From NCBI RefSeq assembly GCF_037479095.1, contig NZ_JBBGZW010000001.1:1736001-1800000 (forward strand): a DNA stretch of 64,000 nt. The letters are read 5' to 3'. The DNA comes from Pantoea nemavictus (GTDB lineage Bacteria; Pseudomonadota; Gammaproteobacteria; Enterobacterales; Enterobacteriaceae). The translations under genes and the position numbers were made by a program. Position 1 is the first letter of the stretch; every line of letters starts with the position of its first letter. Below, one piece after another: positions 12,004-22,125 of the stretch. Below the pieces are notes generated by a model, which saw nothing but the letters and a program-made list of their open reading frames with translations, was not told where the DNA came from and searched no databases.

Positions 12004-14544
12004 ATGAGCAAGCACAGTGTCGTTATTATTGGCAACGGCATGGTCGGCCACCGCTTTATAGAAGAACTTATCGACAAAGATGTTTCGAATCAGTTTTCGA
12101 TAACCGTTTTCTGTGAAGAACCCCGGGTCGCCTATGATCGCGTCCACCTTTCCGCCTATTTCTCCCATCACACCGCTGAAGAACTTTCACTGGTTCGCGA
12201 AGGTTATTACCAGAAGCATCAGGTGAATGTATTGCTTGGCGAACGCGCCATCACCATTAACCGCGACGAAAAACTGATTCACTCTAATACCGGTCGCGCG
12301 GTGCATTATGACACGCTGATTTTCGCCACCGGATCCTACCCATGGATTCCCCCCATCAAAGGTGCGGAAGGCAGCGATTGCTTTGTCTATCGCACCATTG
12401 AAGATCTGAACGCCATTGAAGCCTGTTCCCGTCGCAGCAAACGCGGCGCGGTGATTGGCGGCGGCTTGCTGGGGCTCGAAGCTGCAGGCGCGCTGAAAAA
12501 CCTCGGCATTGAAACCCACGTGATTGAGTTCGCACCCGTGCTGATGGCGGAGCAGCTCGATCCGCAAGGCGGCGAGCAGCTGCGACGCAAAATCGAGCAG
12601 ATGGGCGTACGCGTCCACACCGGCAAAAACACCCAGCAAATCGTCCATCATGCCAAAGGCGGTAAAACGCTAGAGTTTGCCGACGGCAGCGCGCTGGATG
12701 TTGATTTCATCGTCTTCTCTACCGGCATTCGTCCACAGGACAAACTGGCTAAGCAGTGCGGTCTGACGCTAGGTCAGCGCGGCGGCATCGACATTAACGA
12801 TCATTGCCAAACCAGCGATGCGGCCATCTACGCTATCGGCGAATGCGCCGCCTGGCAGAACCGTATTTATGGCTTAGTTGCGCCGGGCTATAAAATGGCA
12901 CAGGTCGCCAGCGATAGGCTGATGGGCCGCAATAATGCCTTTGCCGGTGCAGACATGAGCGCCAAGCTGAAACTGCTGGGCGTGGATGTCGGGGGCATTG
13001 GTGATGCGCATGGCCGCACGCCGGGCGCGCGCAGCTACCTGTGGCTCGACGAACAGAAAAATATCTATAAGCGGCTGATTGTCAGCGAAGATAACCGCAC
13101 ATTGCTGGGCGCGGTGCTGGTGGGTGACACCAGCGATTACGGCAATCTGCTGCAGCTGGCGCTGAATAACATCACGTTACCCGAAAATCCCGAATTGCTG
13201 ATCCTGCCTGCAGGCAGCGGCGAGAAACCGGCAATGGGCGTTGATTCGCTGCCGGATAGCGCACAGATCTGCTCCTGCTTCGACGTGAGTAAAGGCGATA
13301 TCGTCAAGGCCGTGCAGGGCGGTTGCCACACCGTAGCGGCGCTGAAAGCCGAAACCCGCGCCGGAACCGGTTGCGGCGGCTGCATTCCCTTGATTACGCA
13401 GGTACTGAACGGTGAACTGAGCCGTCAGGGCATCGAAATCAACAATCATCTGTGTGAGCACTTCCCTTACTCGCGTCAGGAGCTGTATCACCTGATTCGC
13501 GTAGAAGAGATCAAATCGTTTGACGCGCTGCTGGCCAAATATGGTCAGGGCTACGGCTGCGAAGTGTGTAAGCCCACCGTGGGTTCGCTGCTGGCCTCGT
13601 GCTGGAACGAGTACGTACTGAAGCCACAGCTGGCACCGCTGCAGGACAGCAACGATCTGTTCCTCGGCAATATTCAGAAAGATGGCACTTACTCGGTGAT
13701 CCCGCGCTCAGCCGGAGGTGAAATTACCCCGGAAGGGTTGATGGCGATTGGCGCCGTGGCGCGCCAGTACAATCTTTACACCAAAATCACCGGCTCGCAG
13801 CGTATTGGCCTGTTTGGCGCGCAGCGTGACGATCTGCCTGCCATCTGGACACTGCTGATTGAGGCCGGTTTTGAAACCGGACAGGCGTATGCCAAAGCGC
13901 TGCGCATGGCGAAAACCTGCGTCGGCAGCGTCTGGTGCCGCTTTGGCGTTGGCGACAGCCTTGGCTTCGGCATCGAGCTGGAGAATCGCTACAAAGGCAT
14001 TCGTACCCCGCACAAGATGAAGTTTGGCGTCTCCGGCTGCACCCGTGAATGCGCGGAAGCTCAGGGCAAAGACGTAGGCATTATCGCCACCGAAAAAGGC
14101 TGGAACCTGTATGTGTGCGGCAATGGCGGCATGAAACCTCGTCACGCCGATCTGCTGGCTGCCGATCTCGATCGCGACACGCTGCTGCACTATCTGGATC
14201 GCTTCATGATGTTCTACATCCGCACCGGCGACCGCCTGCAGCGAACTTCGCTATGGCTGGAAAGCATGGATGGCGGTATCGACTATCTGCGCAGCGTCAT
14301 TGTTGACGACAAGCTTGGCCTCAATGCGCAGCTTGAAAGCGAGCTGACTCGCCTGCGCGGCGAAGTTGAGTGCGAATGGACCGCGACGGTGCAACATCCG
14401 CAGCAGCACAATCACTTCAACACCTTTATCAACAGCGATCAGCGCGATCCGCTGGTGCAGCATATTAACCAACGCGATCAGCATCGCCCGGCGCGTCCCG
14501 ACGAGCGCATTGCGATCACCCTGATTGAGGAGATCGACGCATGA
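12004..14544 (+). CDS. nirB: NirB, NADH-dependent assimilatory/dissimilatory nitrite reductase large subunit
   Basis: An 846-residue cytoplasmic enzyme that, with NirD, reduces nitrite to ammonium using NADH. ATG at 12004 is chosen because it gives the family start MSKHSVVIIGNGMVG with GAGG upstream; an upstream in-frame ATG would run through the FNR site and the palindrome. Domains: FAD (GNGMVGHR, residues 8-15), NAD (GAVIGGGLLGLEAAG), BFD-like [2Fe-2S] domain (CSCFDVSKG and CGGCIP), then the siroheme/[4Fe-4S] reductase half with Cys639, Cys645, Cys679 and Cys683. It overlaps nirD by 4 bp (ATGA). Confidence 0.97.
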   Translation: MSKHSVVIIGNGMVGHRFIEELIDKDVSNQFSITVFCEEPRVAYDRVHLSAYFSHHTAEELSLVREGYYQKHQVNVLLGERAITINRDEKLIHSNTGRAVHYDTLIFATGSYPWIPPIKGAEGSDCFVYRTIEDLNAIEACSRRSKRGAVIGGGLLGLEAAGALKNLGIETHVIEFAPVLMAEQLDPQGGEQLRRKIEQMGVRVHTGKNTQQIVHHAKGGKTLEFADGSALDVDFIVFSTGIRPQDKLAKQCGLTLGQRGGIDINDHCQTSDAAIYAIGECAAWQNRIYGLVAPGYKMAQVASDRLMGRNNAFAGADMSAKLKLLGVDVGGIGDAHGRTPGARSYLWLDEQKNIYKRLIVSEDNRTLLGAVLVGDTSDYGNLLQLALNNITLPENPELLILPAGSGEKPAMGVDSLPDSAQICSCFDVSKGDIVKAVQGGCHTVAALKAETRAGTGCGGCIPLITQVLNGELSRQGIEINNHLCEHFPYSRQELYHLIRVEEIKSFDALLAKYGQGYGCEVCKPTVGSLLASCWNEYVLKPQLAPLQDSNDLFLGNIQKDGTYSVIPRSAGGEITPEGLMAIGAVARQYNLYTKITGSQRIGLFGAQRDDLPAIWTLLIEAGFETGQAYAKALRMAKTCVGSVWCRFGVGDSLGFGIELENRYKGIRTPHKMKFGVSGCTRECAEAQGKDVGIIATEKGWNLYVCGNGGMKPRHADLLAADLDRDTLLHYLDRFMMFYIRTGDRLQRTSLWLESMDGGIDYLRSVIVDDKLGLNAQLESELTRLRGEVECEWTATVQHPQQHNHFNTFINSDQRDPLVQHINQRDQHRPARPDERIAITLIEEIDA

Positions 14545-14867
14545 GCCAGTGGCATCCGGTGTGTGAACTCAACCAAATTCTCCCGGCGACCGGCGTTTGC
14601 GCCCTCGTCAAAGGCCAGCAGATTGCCATTTTCCGACCGCGCGATGATGAGCAGCTCTACGCATTAAGCAATATTGATCCTTTCGCCCAGGCCAGCGTGT
14701 TATCACGCGGTTTGATTGCTGAGCACCAGCAAGCGCTGTGGGTGGCAAGCCCACTGAAAAAGCAGCGCTTCCGCCTGAGTGATGGCTTTTGTCTGGAAGA
14801 CGAAGCGCGTTCCGTGGCGAGCTATCCGGTGCGCGTCAGCGCAGGCAAGGTTGAGATATGTGCCTGA
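14541..14867 (+). CDS. nirD: NirD, nitrite reductase small subunit
   Basis: A 108-residue protein, the E. coli length, with a Rieske-like beta fold. As in enterobacterial NirD, the Cys/His ligands of a true Rieske cluster are not evident; the sequence around residues 40-60 reads YALSNIDPFAQASVLSRG. It is required with NirB for NADH-nitrite reductase activity. The start codon overlaps the nirB stop, so translation is probably coupled. Confidence 0.95.
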   Translation: MSQWHPVCELNQILPATGVCALVKGQQIAIFRPRDDEQLYALSNIDPFAQASVLSRGLIAEHQQALWVASPLKKQRFRLSDGFCLEDEARSVASYPVRVSAGKVEICA

Positions 14868-14897
14868 CCGCATTCCTTCACTTTATGAGACGTCACT

Positions 14898-15701
14898 ATG
14901 TTTACTGACACCCTGAATAAATGCGCCGCCAATGCGGCGCGCATTGTGCGTACTGCACAGCACAGTCCGCTGGCTTTTTGGATCGGTTCAGCAATGGCCG
15001 GCGCCTATGTGGGCCTGGCAATTATCCTGATCTTCACGCTCGGTAATCTGGTCGATGCGGCTTATCGTCCACTGCTGATGGGAGCGACCTTTGGGATTGC
15101 GCTGACGCTGGTGATCATCGCCGGTTCCGAGCTGTTCACCGGTCATACTATGTTCCTCACCATTGGCGTGAAAGCCGGCACCATCAAACAAGGTCAGATG
15201 TGGTGCGTGTTGCCGCAAACCTGGTTAGGAAATTTGGTCGGCTCGGTGCTGGTGGCACTGATTTATTACTATGCCGCGGGTCCGCTGCTGCCAAATGCTG
15301 GCTCGCTGATCCACAGCGCAGCGCTGGCGAAAACCACGCAGCCGGCCATGGCACTGTTCTTTAAAGGCGCACTGTGTAACTGGCTGGTGTGCCTGGCGAT
15401 CTGGATGGCGGTGCGTACGGAAGGGACGGCGAAGTTTATCGCCATCTGGTGGTGTTTACTGGCGTTTATCGCTTCCGGCTATGAGCACTCGATTGCCAAC
15501 ATGACGGTCTTTGCGCTGTCGTGGTTTGGTCAGCATAATGCAGACCTCACAATGAGCGGTATCGGCCACAATTTGCTGTGGGTGACGCTGGGCAATATGT
15601 TCTCTGGCATGGTGCTGATGGGCCTTGGCTACTGGTATGCCACGCCGCAGGCGCAACGCCCGCAGCCCGAAGCGCAAGCCGCGCCGCTCAAAGCGGTATA
15701 A
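14898..15701 (+). CDS. nirC: NirC, nitrite channel of the formate/nitrite transporter family
   Basis: A 267-residue inner-membrane protein of the FNT (FocA/NirC) family, with six hydrophobic helices that assemble as a pentameric channel. Family landmarks include AGAYVGLAIILIFTLG, GSELFTGHTMFL and GALCNWLVCLAIWMA (the FNT GxxCNxxV-type signature), and GYEHSIANMT with the conserved His of the pore. It imports nitrite for NirBD and may export excess. It is third in the nir operon, 30 bp after nirD, and is followed by a good terminator. Confidence 0.95.
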   Translation: MFTDTLNKCAANAARIVRTAQHSPLAFWIGSAMAGAYVGLAIILIFTLGNLVDAAYRPLLMGATFGIALTLVIIAGSELFTGHTMFLTIGVKAGTIKQGQMWCVLPQTWLGNLVGSVLVALIYYYAAGPLLPNAGSLIHSAALAKTTQPAMALFFKGALCNWLVCLAIWMAVRTEGTAKFIAIWWCLLAFIASGYEHSIANMTVFALSWFGQHNADLTMSGIGHNLLWVTLGNMFSGMVLMGLGYWYATPQAQRPQPEAQAAPLKAV

Positions 15702-15710
15702 CACTTTTTT

Positions 15711-15734
15711 AGCCCGCCCCGTGCGGGCTTTTTT
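15711..15734 (+). terminator. Intrinsic terminator between nirC and cysG
   Basis: Stem AGCCCGC (15711-15717) with GCGGGCT (15723-15729), 5-base loop and a run of six T. It lies 12 bp before the cysG start, so it should separate nirBDC from cysG or make cysG expression depend on readthrough or its own promoter. Confidence 0.85.
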
Positions 15735-15745
15735 CAGGATGAGCT

Positions 15746-17110
15746 ATGGACTACTTTCCGCTGTTTTGCCGCCTGCAGGGCAAACGTTGTTTATTGGTTG
15801 GCGGTGGTGATGTGGCTGAGCGCAAAGCGCGTTTGCTGCTGGATGCCGGTGCCGATCTGCACGTGGGCGCGCTGGATTTCTCCCCTGCCTTCCAGCAGTG
15901 GGCACAACAGGGAAAGTTGACTTTACTACCCGGCGCGTTTGATGAGCGCTGGCTCGACGGCTGCTGGCTGGTGATTGCCGCCACCGACGATGACGCGGTC
16001 AATCAGCAGGTTGGCGATGTGGCTGAGCAGCGTCGCATCTTCTGTAATCTGGTGGATGCACCACAGGAAGCCAGCGCCATTATGCCATCGATAATTGACC
16101 GCTCACCGCTGATGATTGCGGTGTCATCCGGCGGTCGTGCGCCGGTGCTGGCGCGTTTACTGCGGGAAAAACTCGAAGCGATGCTGCCACAGCATCTCGG
16201 TGAGCTGGCTGCACTAGCCGGTTCGTTGCGCAGCCGTGTGAAGCGCACCTTCGCCAGCATGGCGCAGCGCCGCGCGTTCTGGGAACGTTTTTTTGTCAGC
16301 GATCGCCTGGCACAAACCCTGGCAAATAATGATCGGCCGCGCGCGGAGCATATCGTCGAGACCTTATTCGATGCGCCGCTGTCGCAGCAAGGCGAAGTGG
16401 TGCTGGTGGGCGCCGGGCCGGGCGATGCCGGATTGCTGACGTTGAAAGGCCTGCAGCATATTCAGCAGGCCGATGTAGTGGTGTATGACCGCTTAGTCTC
16501 CGAGCCGATTCTCAATCTGGTGCGCCGCGATGCTGAGCGTATCTTCGTCGGCAAACAGGCGGGCCATCACTGCGTGCCGCAAGCGCAGATCAATCAGGTT
16601 TTGCTTGAGCAGGCGCAGAGCGGCAAGCGCGTGGTGCGACTGAAAGGCGGCGATCCCTTTATCTTTGGTCGCGGCGGCGAAGAGCTTGAACTGTTGGCGC
16701 AGCACCATATTCCGTTTAGCGTGGTGCCGGGCATTACTGCCGCATCGGGCTGTGCTGCCTACAGCGGCATTCCGCTTACGCATCGCGACCACGCGCAAAG
16801 CGTGCGTTTCGTGACCGGCCATTTGCAGCAGCACGGGGAAATCGAATGGCGCAAGCTGGCCGCCGAGCAGCAAACGCTGGTGTTCTATATGGGACTGGCG
16901 CAGGCGCCTGAGATCCAGCAGCAGCTGTTGCAGCACGGCATGGATGCGACCATGCCAGTCGCGATTGTGCAGAATGGCACCACGCCGCAGCAGCGGGTCG
17001 AAACCGCAACCCTGGCTGAGCTGGCGACGTTAGCGCAGCAGTTTGTCAGTCCAGCTCTGATTATTGTTGGTCGCGTTGTGGAACTGCGCTCACAGTTACG
17101 CTGGTTCTGA
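15746..17110 (+). CDS. cysG: CysG, trifunctional siroheme synthase
   Basis: A 454-residue enzyme (E. coli 457) that converts uroporphyrinogen III to siroheme, the cofactor of NirB and sulfite reductase. The N-terminal half (1-about 200) is the NAD-dependent precorrin-2 dehydrogenase/ferrochelatase ([40 protein letters not shown]). The C-terminal half (from about 215) is the SAM uroporphyrinogen III methyltransferase ([59 protein letters not shown]). Position after nirC supports coordinated supply of siroheme. Confidence 0.96.
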   Translation: MDYFPLFCRLQGKRCLLVGGGDVAERKARLLLDAGADLHVGALDFSPAFQQWAQQGKLTLLPGAFDERWLDGCWLVIAATDDDAVNQQVGDVAEQRRIFCNLVDAPQEASAIMPSIIDRSPLMIAVSSGGRAPVLARLLREKLEAMLPQHLGELAALAGSLRSRVKRTFASMAQRRAFWERFFVSDRLAQTLANNDRPRAEHIVETLFDAPLSQQGEVVLVGAGPGDAGLLTLKGLQHIQQADVVVYDRLVSEPILNLVRRDAERIFVGKQAGHHCVPQAQINQVLLEQAQSGKRVVRLKGGDPFIFGRGGEELELLAQHHIPFSVVPGITAASGCAAYSGIPLTHRDHAQSVRFVTGHLQQHGEIEWRKLAAEQQTLVFYMGLAQAPEIQQQLLQHGMDATMPVAIVQNGTTPQQRVETATLAELATLAQQFVSPALIIVGRVVELRSQLRWF

Positions 17111-17185
17111 AGCGGCAAAAAACTGTACAGCGCTGCGCTTTGTCGCCAGACTAATAGCCATCTTTCTCATTGATAAGGAGTTTCC

Positions 17186-17632
17186 ATGCGCGTTGCTTCA
17201 CTGGTTTGCGCGTTGCTATTGCCGCTAAGCGCGGTTGCCGCTGCTGCACCCGTTACCTGGTCGAACGTCGTCGGCGAATGGCAGGTGGTGGCGGTAACAC
17301 CTAAGAAGGAGATGGGTCAGATCTACATTAAGAATGACCCGCAGTTTATGGGTGCGCGCGTGGCGTTTAAGCCGAATGCGATCAACTGGACGCGCGGTAC
17401 CGCCGAACGCAGCATCAATCCTTCGGTCGATAACTGCGCAACTAAACCGCGTCTCACTGCCGCCAATGGCGCGGGGCAAGATCGTGATTTCACTTTCCGC
17501 TACGGTTTCAACGTGAGCTGTGGCAATAAGTCGTGGGGACCAGCACCGGGTGCCGTGCTGAGCGTGCTGGCTGACGGCAATGCCCGTCTGTTCTGGGATG
17601 GCGCCGAACTGGCGTTACATCGCATCAAATAA
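17186..17632 (+). CDS. Unrecognised small exported protein
   Basis: A 148-residue protein with a clear cleavable signal peptide (MRVASLVCALLLPLSAVAAAA, about 20 residues) and a ribosome binding site AAGGAG before ATG. The mature part of about 127 residues looks beta-rich (TWSNVVGEWQVVAV, FTFRYGFNVSC, VLSVLADGNARLFWDGAELALHR) and has two Cys that could pair in the periplasm (DNCATK and NVSCGNK). I do not recognise the family; the GEWQVV start and terminal barrel-like strands recall lipocalin-like or META-type folds, but that is only an impression. E. coli carries yhf genes at this position instead. Confidence 0.8.
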   Translation: MRVASLVCALLLPLSAVAAAAPVTWSNVVGEWQVVAVTPKKEMGQIYIKNDPQFMGARVAFKPNAINWTRGTAERSINPSVDNCATKPRLTAANGAGQDRDFTFRYGFNVSCGNKSWGPAPGAVLSVLADGNARLFWDGAELALHRIK

Positions 17633-17660
17633 AAACGGCGGGTCATGATGACCCGCCGTT
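17630..17660. terminator. Strong terminator shared by trpS and the upstream exported-protein gene
   Basis: A 27-bp near-perfect palindrome (17634-17660; 13-bp arms around a single central G) lies between the convergent genes. On the minus strand it is followed by a T5 run, making a classical intrinsic terminator for trpS; on the plus strand the T-tail is poor. Confidence 0.85.
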
Positions 17661-17681
17661 CTGCTCTATGCTGCAAGCCGT

Positions 17682-18686
17682 TTATGGCTGTGCGACAAAA
17701 CCTACCGCTTCGTACACTTTCTTTAGCGTTTCCTGCGCATGCGCTCGGGCTTTCGCTGCGCCATCGCGCATCACCTGATTGAGCAGCTCTTCATCGTTGC
17801 GGAAACGATGATAACGCTCCTGCAAATCGGTCAGCATGCCTGAAACTGCATCCGCAACCGCGCCTTTCAGATGGCCATACATTTTGCCTTCAAACTCCTG
17901 CTCCAGCTCGGCAATGGTTTTGCCTGTGACGCCAGCGAGAATGTCCAGCAGGTTAGAAACACCGGCTTTCTCTTTGATGTCGTAGCGCACCACGGGCGGC
18001 TCGGCAGAGTCAGTCACTGCGCGTTTGATCTTCTTCACCACCGCTTTGGTGTCTTCCAGCAGACCAATCACGTTGTTACGGTTGTCGTCTGACTTGGACA
18101 TCTTTTTGGTTGGCTCAAGCAGCGACATCACACGCGCGCCCGATTTCGGAATGAACGGCTCAGGCACTTTGAACACGTCGCCATACAGCGCATTGAAGCG
18201 CTGTGCGATATCGCGGCTCAGTTCCAGATGCTGCTTCTGATCTTCGCCCACCGGCACCTGATTGGTTTGATACAACAGGATGTCTGCCGCCATCAGCACC
18301 GGATAATCAAACAGGCCGGCAGTGATGTTTTCCGAGTAACGCGCTGATTTATCTTTGAATTGCGTCATGCGGCTCAGCTCGCCGAAATAGGCGTAGCAGT
18401 TCAGCACCCAGCTCAGCTGCGCATGCTCTGGCACATGCGACTGAACAAAGATGGTACTTTTGGCCGGGTCGATGCCGCAGGCAAGGTACAGCGCTAAGGT
18501 ATCCAGCGTGGCTTTACGCAGCGCAACCGGATCCTGACGTACGGTGATGGCGTGCAGATCGACGATGCAGTAAATGCAGTGGAAATCATCCTGCATCTGC
18601 ACCCACTGACGCAGCGCACCCATATAGTTGCCAATGGTCAGTTCACCGGAAGGCTGGGCGCCGCTGAAAACGATGGGTTTGCTCAT
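17682..18686 (-). CDS. trpS: TrpS, tryptophanyl-tRNA synthetase
   Basis: A 334-residue class I aminoacyl-tRNA synthetase, the E. coli length. The HIGH-type motif appears as [13 protein letters not shown] near residue 13 and the KMSKS motif as KKMSKSDDN near residue 195. It charges tRNA-Trp. It is the last gene of the minus-strand series aroK-aroB-damX-dam-rpe-gph-trpS, 15 bp after gph, and is followed by a strong terminator. Confidence 0.98.
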   Translation of the reverse strand: MSKPIVFSGAQPSGELTIGNYMGALRQWVQMQDDFHCIYCIVDLHAITVRQDPVALRKATLDTLALYLACGIDPAKSTIFVQSHVPEHAQLSWVLNCYAYFGELSRMTQFKDKSARYSENITAGLFDYPVLMAADILLYQTNQVPVGEDQKQHLELSRDIAQRFNALYGDVFKVPEPFIPKSGARVMSLLEPTKKMSKSDDNRNNVIGLLEDTKAVVKKIKRAVTDSAEPPVVRYDIKEKAGVSNLLDILAGVTGKTIAELEQEFEGKMYGHLKGAVADAVSGMLTDLQERYHRFRNDEELLNQVMRDGAAKARAHAQETLKKVYEAVGFVAQP

Positions 18687-18701
18687 GTTATGTCCTGATA
18701 A

Positions 18702-19379
18702 TCACAGCCCGATAGCGGGCAAAAGTTCGTCAAAAGAGTCGAGAGTTAAATCGGGTTGGCTTGTCGCAATCGGCTCGCCGTAGTTGTAGCCAAATGTCAT
18801 GCCTATATTCGGCACGCCTGCTGCCTGGGCCGCGAGAATATCATTGCGCGAATCGCCGACAAACAGCAATTGTCCGGGAAGCACGCCAAAATGGCCAAGC
18901 ACGAGGAAAATGGCCGCCGGGTGGGGTTTTTTCACCACCACATCATCGCCGCCGATAATCTGCGTAAAGTAATCAGCAATACCGAGTGACTTAAGCAGCG
19001 GCGCAACAAACGGCGTCGGTTTGTTGGTGACGATCGCCAGCGGCAGGCCTTGCGCCTGCAGCGCTGCCAACGTCTCTTTCACCTGCGGGAACAGCGTGCT
19101 GCCCGCTTCCACCGTTTGGGCGTAATATTTATCGAACAGTGCACGCGCATCACGTTGCTCTTCGGCATGCGGTTCGCGTCCCAGCGCCCACGTCAGCGCG
19201 CGGGTCATCATCACGTCGGCACCGTTACCAATCCAGGTGGAGGCTAATGCCAAACCCGGCGGCGGCAATTGCAGATCGGCCAGCGCATGATCGATGGCCT
19301 GCGCCAAACCCGGCGCGCTATCGACCAGCGTACCGTCAAGATCGAACGCCAGCGCGCGGATATCAGTGAAATGAGCCAT
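18702..19379 (-). CDS. gph: Gph, phosphoglycolate phosphatase
   Basis: A 225-residue HAD-superfamily phosphatase that hydrolyses 2-phosphoglycolate arising from DNA repair. Motif I is [10 protein letters not shown], motif II the IVTNKP segment, and motif [12 protein letters not shown] plus [14 protein letters not shown] at 19379 is chosen because GGAG lies 7 bases upstream and [16 protein letters not shown] matches the family start. It overlaps the end of rpe by 17 bp. It is shorter than E. coli Gph (252 residues) at the C-terminus, which I judge ordinary variation. Confidence 0.95.
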   Translation of the reverse strand: MAHFTDIRALAFDLDGTLVDSAPGLAQAIDHALADLQLPPPGLALASTWIGNGADVMMTRALTWALGREPHAEEQRDARALFDKYYAQTVEAGSTLFPQVKETLAALQAQGLPLAIVTNKPTPFVAPLLKSLGIADYFTQIIGGDDVVVKKPHPAAIFLVLGHFGVLPGQLLFVGDSRNDILAAQAAGVPNIGMTFGYNYGEPIATSQPDLTLDSFDELLPAIGL

Positions 19380-20046
19380 TAACTTTCTCCAGTTCGCCAC
19401 GCATCTCGTCGATCACTTTCTTGTAATCCGGATGACCAAAGATCGCAGAACCCGCGACAAACATGTCGGCACCGGCAGCAGCAATCTGGCCGATGTTGTC
19501 GATTTTCACGCCACCATCCACTTCCAGACGAATGTTATAGCCGCTTTGATCGATCAGGCGACGCGCTTCGCGCAGTTTGTCGAGCGTACCGGGAATGAAG
19601 GATTGACCACCAAAACCAGGGTTCACCGACATCAGCAGAATGATATCCAGCTTATCCATTACGTAGTCGAGGTAGTCGAGCGGTGTCGCAGGGTTGAATA
19701 CCAGACCCGCTTTGCAACCGTGCTCTTTGATCAGCTGCAGCGTGCGATCAACATGCTCGCTGGCTTCCGGGTGAAAAGTAATAAAGGTAGCGCCCGCTTT
19801 AGCGAATTCCGGGATCAATGCATCCACTGGTTTTACCATCAGATGCACATCAATAGGTGCAGTGATGCCGTAATCGCGCAGCGCTTTCAGCACCATCGGC
19901 CCCATGGTCAGATTAGGAACGTAGTGGTTATCCATCACATCGAAATGGACCACATCACCACCTGCCGCCAGCGCTTTGGCTGTGTCTTCGCCCAGACGAG
20001 CGAAATCAGCAGCAAGAATTGAAGGGGCCAGTAAAAATTGTTTCAT
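19363..20046 (-). CDS. rpe: Rpe, ribulose-phosphate 3-epimerase
   Basis: A 227-residue TIM-barrel enzyme interconverting ribulose-5-phosphate and xylulose-5-phosphate in the pentose phosphate pathway. Conserved segments are [16 protein letters not shown] at the start, [18 protein letters not shown] with the metal-binding His/Asp, [15 protein letters not shown] and LEVDGGVK with the catalytic Asp. It lies between dam and gph, as in E. coli. Confidence 0.97.
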   Translation of the reverse strand: MKQFLLAPSILAADFARLGEDTAKALAAGGDVVHFDVMDNHYVPNLTMGPMVLKALRDYGITAPIDVHLMVKPVDALIPEFAKAGATFITFHPEASEHVDRTLQLIKEHGCKAGLVFNPATPLDYLDYVMDKLDIILLMSVNPGFGGQSFIPGTLDKLREARRLIDQSGYNIRLEVDGGVKIDNIGQIAAAGADMFVAGSAIFGHPDYKKVIDEMRGELEKVNGSFH

Positions 20047-20111
20047 CCGAATCTCCCAATTTTGTGCGCCAGCCGGAGCTGGCGTAATGCGTTGGTCGCG
20101 GACGAAACAGA

Positions 20112-20924
20112 CTAGCGGAAAAGCGCCAGCAGTTCGTCGACCTGAGTGCGACCACTTATGCTTCGGCTGATGGAACGCCGGGCTTTAACTACGTGTAAAT
20201 CCGCATTCTGATACCACTCGCGCGTGAGCACCGTATCGTGGTTAGAAATCAATACCGGGATGCGATTTTGCTGCGCCAGCTTATTGGCCAGTTCTGCCAG
20301 ATGCTGCTGCTCGCGCAGGCTAAAACTGTTGGTGTGATACGCGGTAAAATTCGCCGTTGCCGAGAGCGGCGCATACGGCGGATCGCAATAAACCACTGAG
20401 CCTTCAGCGGCGTTGTTCAGAGTAACATCGTAAGATTCACAGACAAAGGTCGCTTTTTGCGCCCGTTCGGCAAACCACAGCAGCTCCGCTTCCGGGAAAT
20501 AGGGCTTACGATAGCGACCAAAAGGGACGTTAAACTCCCCGCGCAGATTGTAGCGGCACAGCCCGTTATAACCATGGCGATTGAGATACAGGAACAGCAC
20601 CGCGCGCTGATATTCATCTTTGCTGGCATTGAATGCGATACGCTGCGCGTAGTAGGTTTCCGCCGTGTTACCTTCGGCGTTGAAAAGCTGGCGCGCGTCT
20701 TCAATGAACGCTGCAGTACGCGTTTTGACGATGTTGTAGAGATTGATGAGATCACCGTTGATGTCCGCCAGGTGATAGCGGTCATAATCGGTATTGAGGA
20801 ATACTGAACCGGCGCCGACAAAGGGTTCGATTAGACAATCACCTTGTGGCAAATGACGACGGATGTCATCAAGGAGCGGGTATTTCCCTCCGGCCCATTT
20901 CAGGAAAGCGCGATTTTTTTTCAT
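20112..20924 (-). CDS. dam: Dam, DNA adenine methyltransferase (GATC)
   Basis: A 270-residue D12-class N6-adenine methyltransferase. SAM-binding motif I is [15 protein letters not shown] at the N-terminus and the catalytic motif IV is [12 protein letters not shown] around residue 180. It methylates GATC and controls mismatch repair, replication timing and gene expression. It lies between damX and rpe in the aroK-trpS series. It is slightly shorter than the 278 residues of E. coli Dam. Confidence 0.97.
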   Translation of the reverse strand: MKKNRAFLKWAGGKYPLLDDIRRHLPQGDCLIEPFVGAGSVFLNTDYDRYHLADINGDLINLYNIVKTRTAAFIEDARQLFNAEGNTAETYYAQRIAFNASKDEYQRAVLFLYLNRHGYNGLCRYNLRGEFNVPFGRYRKPYFPEAELLWFAERAQKATFVCESYDVTLNNAAEGSVVYCDPPYAPLSATANFTAYHTNSFSLREQQHLAELANKLAQQNRIPVLISNHDTVLTREWYQNADLHVVKARRSISRSISGRTQVDELLALFR

Positions 20925-21020
20925 GCTGTCGTGGTTATTACATCTTAATTATTGGCTGTGGTGAAACCGACAGCAGCTCTGCGCTTTAAACGGGGCCACA
21001 TCTGCGCAGCCCCACATCAA

Positions 21021-22061
21021 TTACTGACTTTCTTTCTTCACCTGACTGAGCGGTTTCACCCATGGATTCGCCGCACGCACTTCTGCTGGCAGCGATGCCA
21101 CCGCGCGTTTCGCATCGGCTGGCGTGGCGTAAGCACCACTCACCAACACATACCATGGCTGGCCGTTGCGCGTGGTTTTATACACGTGATAACCGCTCAG
21201 GTTCTGTTTTCTCGCCCAGGCGTTCAGGCTCTCTTCTTTCGACGCACCGCTCAACTGCAGCGTGTAGTTGCCGCCCGATGGCAACGATTTGCTGGCGCTG
21301 CTGCTCGCAGGCGCCGCATTACGCGCTGGCGTAGTGTGCGTGTTGTTCTCTTTCACCGGCGTCGATTTAGTCGCTGCCGGAGCTTTGTGCGTGGTGGTGC
21401 TGGCAGCGTGCGTCTCGCGTGCACCGTTGCTGGCATTACGCGGTGGGGTTTCCGCACGCATCGCTGGCGGCGTCATCGCCTTACCGTTGCCACTGACCGT
21501 TGCCGGTGCGGTTGGCAGCGAACTGTTACCCTGTGCGCCTTGTGCCGCAGCATCCACAGAACCCTGCTGATTGTTCAGCGCGGTGTTGAGATCGCCCGGC
21601 AGCGTGACACGCTGTTGGTTCGCTGGAGTATCAACGGTTTCGGCCTGAGTGGGCGTTGAGGATACCGGTGGCATCGAGATGGACTGGGCGTCGTTGCCCG
21701 CAGGTGCAGCCGCTCCCGCTGTAGTTTGCGCAGCGCCGCCATCAGCAGAAGGTGTGGCATTTTGCTGGCCGCTCATGGACGTCGAACCTGAAAGGTCGAT
21801 GTTCTTTTCGCTGCCACCGGCTGAAGGTGCCGCGCCATTATTTGCGGTATTAGTTGCTGGTTTCTTCTCATCTGGACCGGTTAACGCCGAACCAATTCCC
21901 AGCACCACCAACAGCAGAACTAAAATACCAATACCCATCATCATATGCTGACGAGAAACCGGTACTTTCACTTTCGGCGCAGAAGACGATTTGCGTGACC
22001 GCGTCGGACGGCGGTCACTGGCGTCAGGTTTTAACTCGTCTTCCGGTTTGAACTCATCCAT
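21021..22061 (-). CDS. damX: DamX, SPOR-domain cell-division protein
   Basis: A 346-residue bitopic inner-membrane protein: basic cytoplasmic N-terminus (1-38), one membrane helix (about 39-61, MMMGIGILVLLLVVLGIGSA), a long low-complexity Ala/Thr/Ser/Pro-rich periplasmic linker, and a C-terminal SPOR domain (about 263-340, starting GNYTLQLSGASKEESLNAW). SPOR domains bind denuded septal peptidoglycan, and DamX takes part in division. The E. coli protein is 428 residues; the difference is in the linker. Confidence 0.93.
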   Translation of the reverse strand: MDEFKPEDELKPDASDRRPTRSRKSSSAPKVKVPVSRQHMMMGIGILVLLLVVLGIGSALTGPDEKKPATNTANNGAAPSAGGSEKNIDLSGSTSMSGQQNATPSADGGAAQTTAGAAAPAGNDAQSISMPPVSSTPTQAETVDTPANQQRVTLPGDLNTALNNQQGSVDAAAQGAQGNSSLPTAPATVSGNGKAMTPPAMRAETPPRNASNGARETHAASTTTHKAPAATKSTPVKENNTHTTPARNAAPASSSASKSLPSGGNYTLQLSGASKEESLNAWARKQNLSGYHVYKTTRNGQPWYVLVSGAYATPADAKRAVASLPAEVRAANPWVKPLSQVKKESQ

Positions 22062-22125
22062 TTAGCCTCCTCCGTAAAACGACGCGCTTCCCACACGCCG
22101 CATCACCACTCATCACTTCTAATAA

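Noticed and set aside
20952..21659. Open frame of 235 codons on the plus strand opposite damX
   Set aside because: Low-complexity Arg/Trp/His-rich mirror of the Ala/Thr-rich damX linker; no ribosome site or motif.
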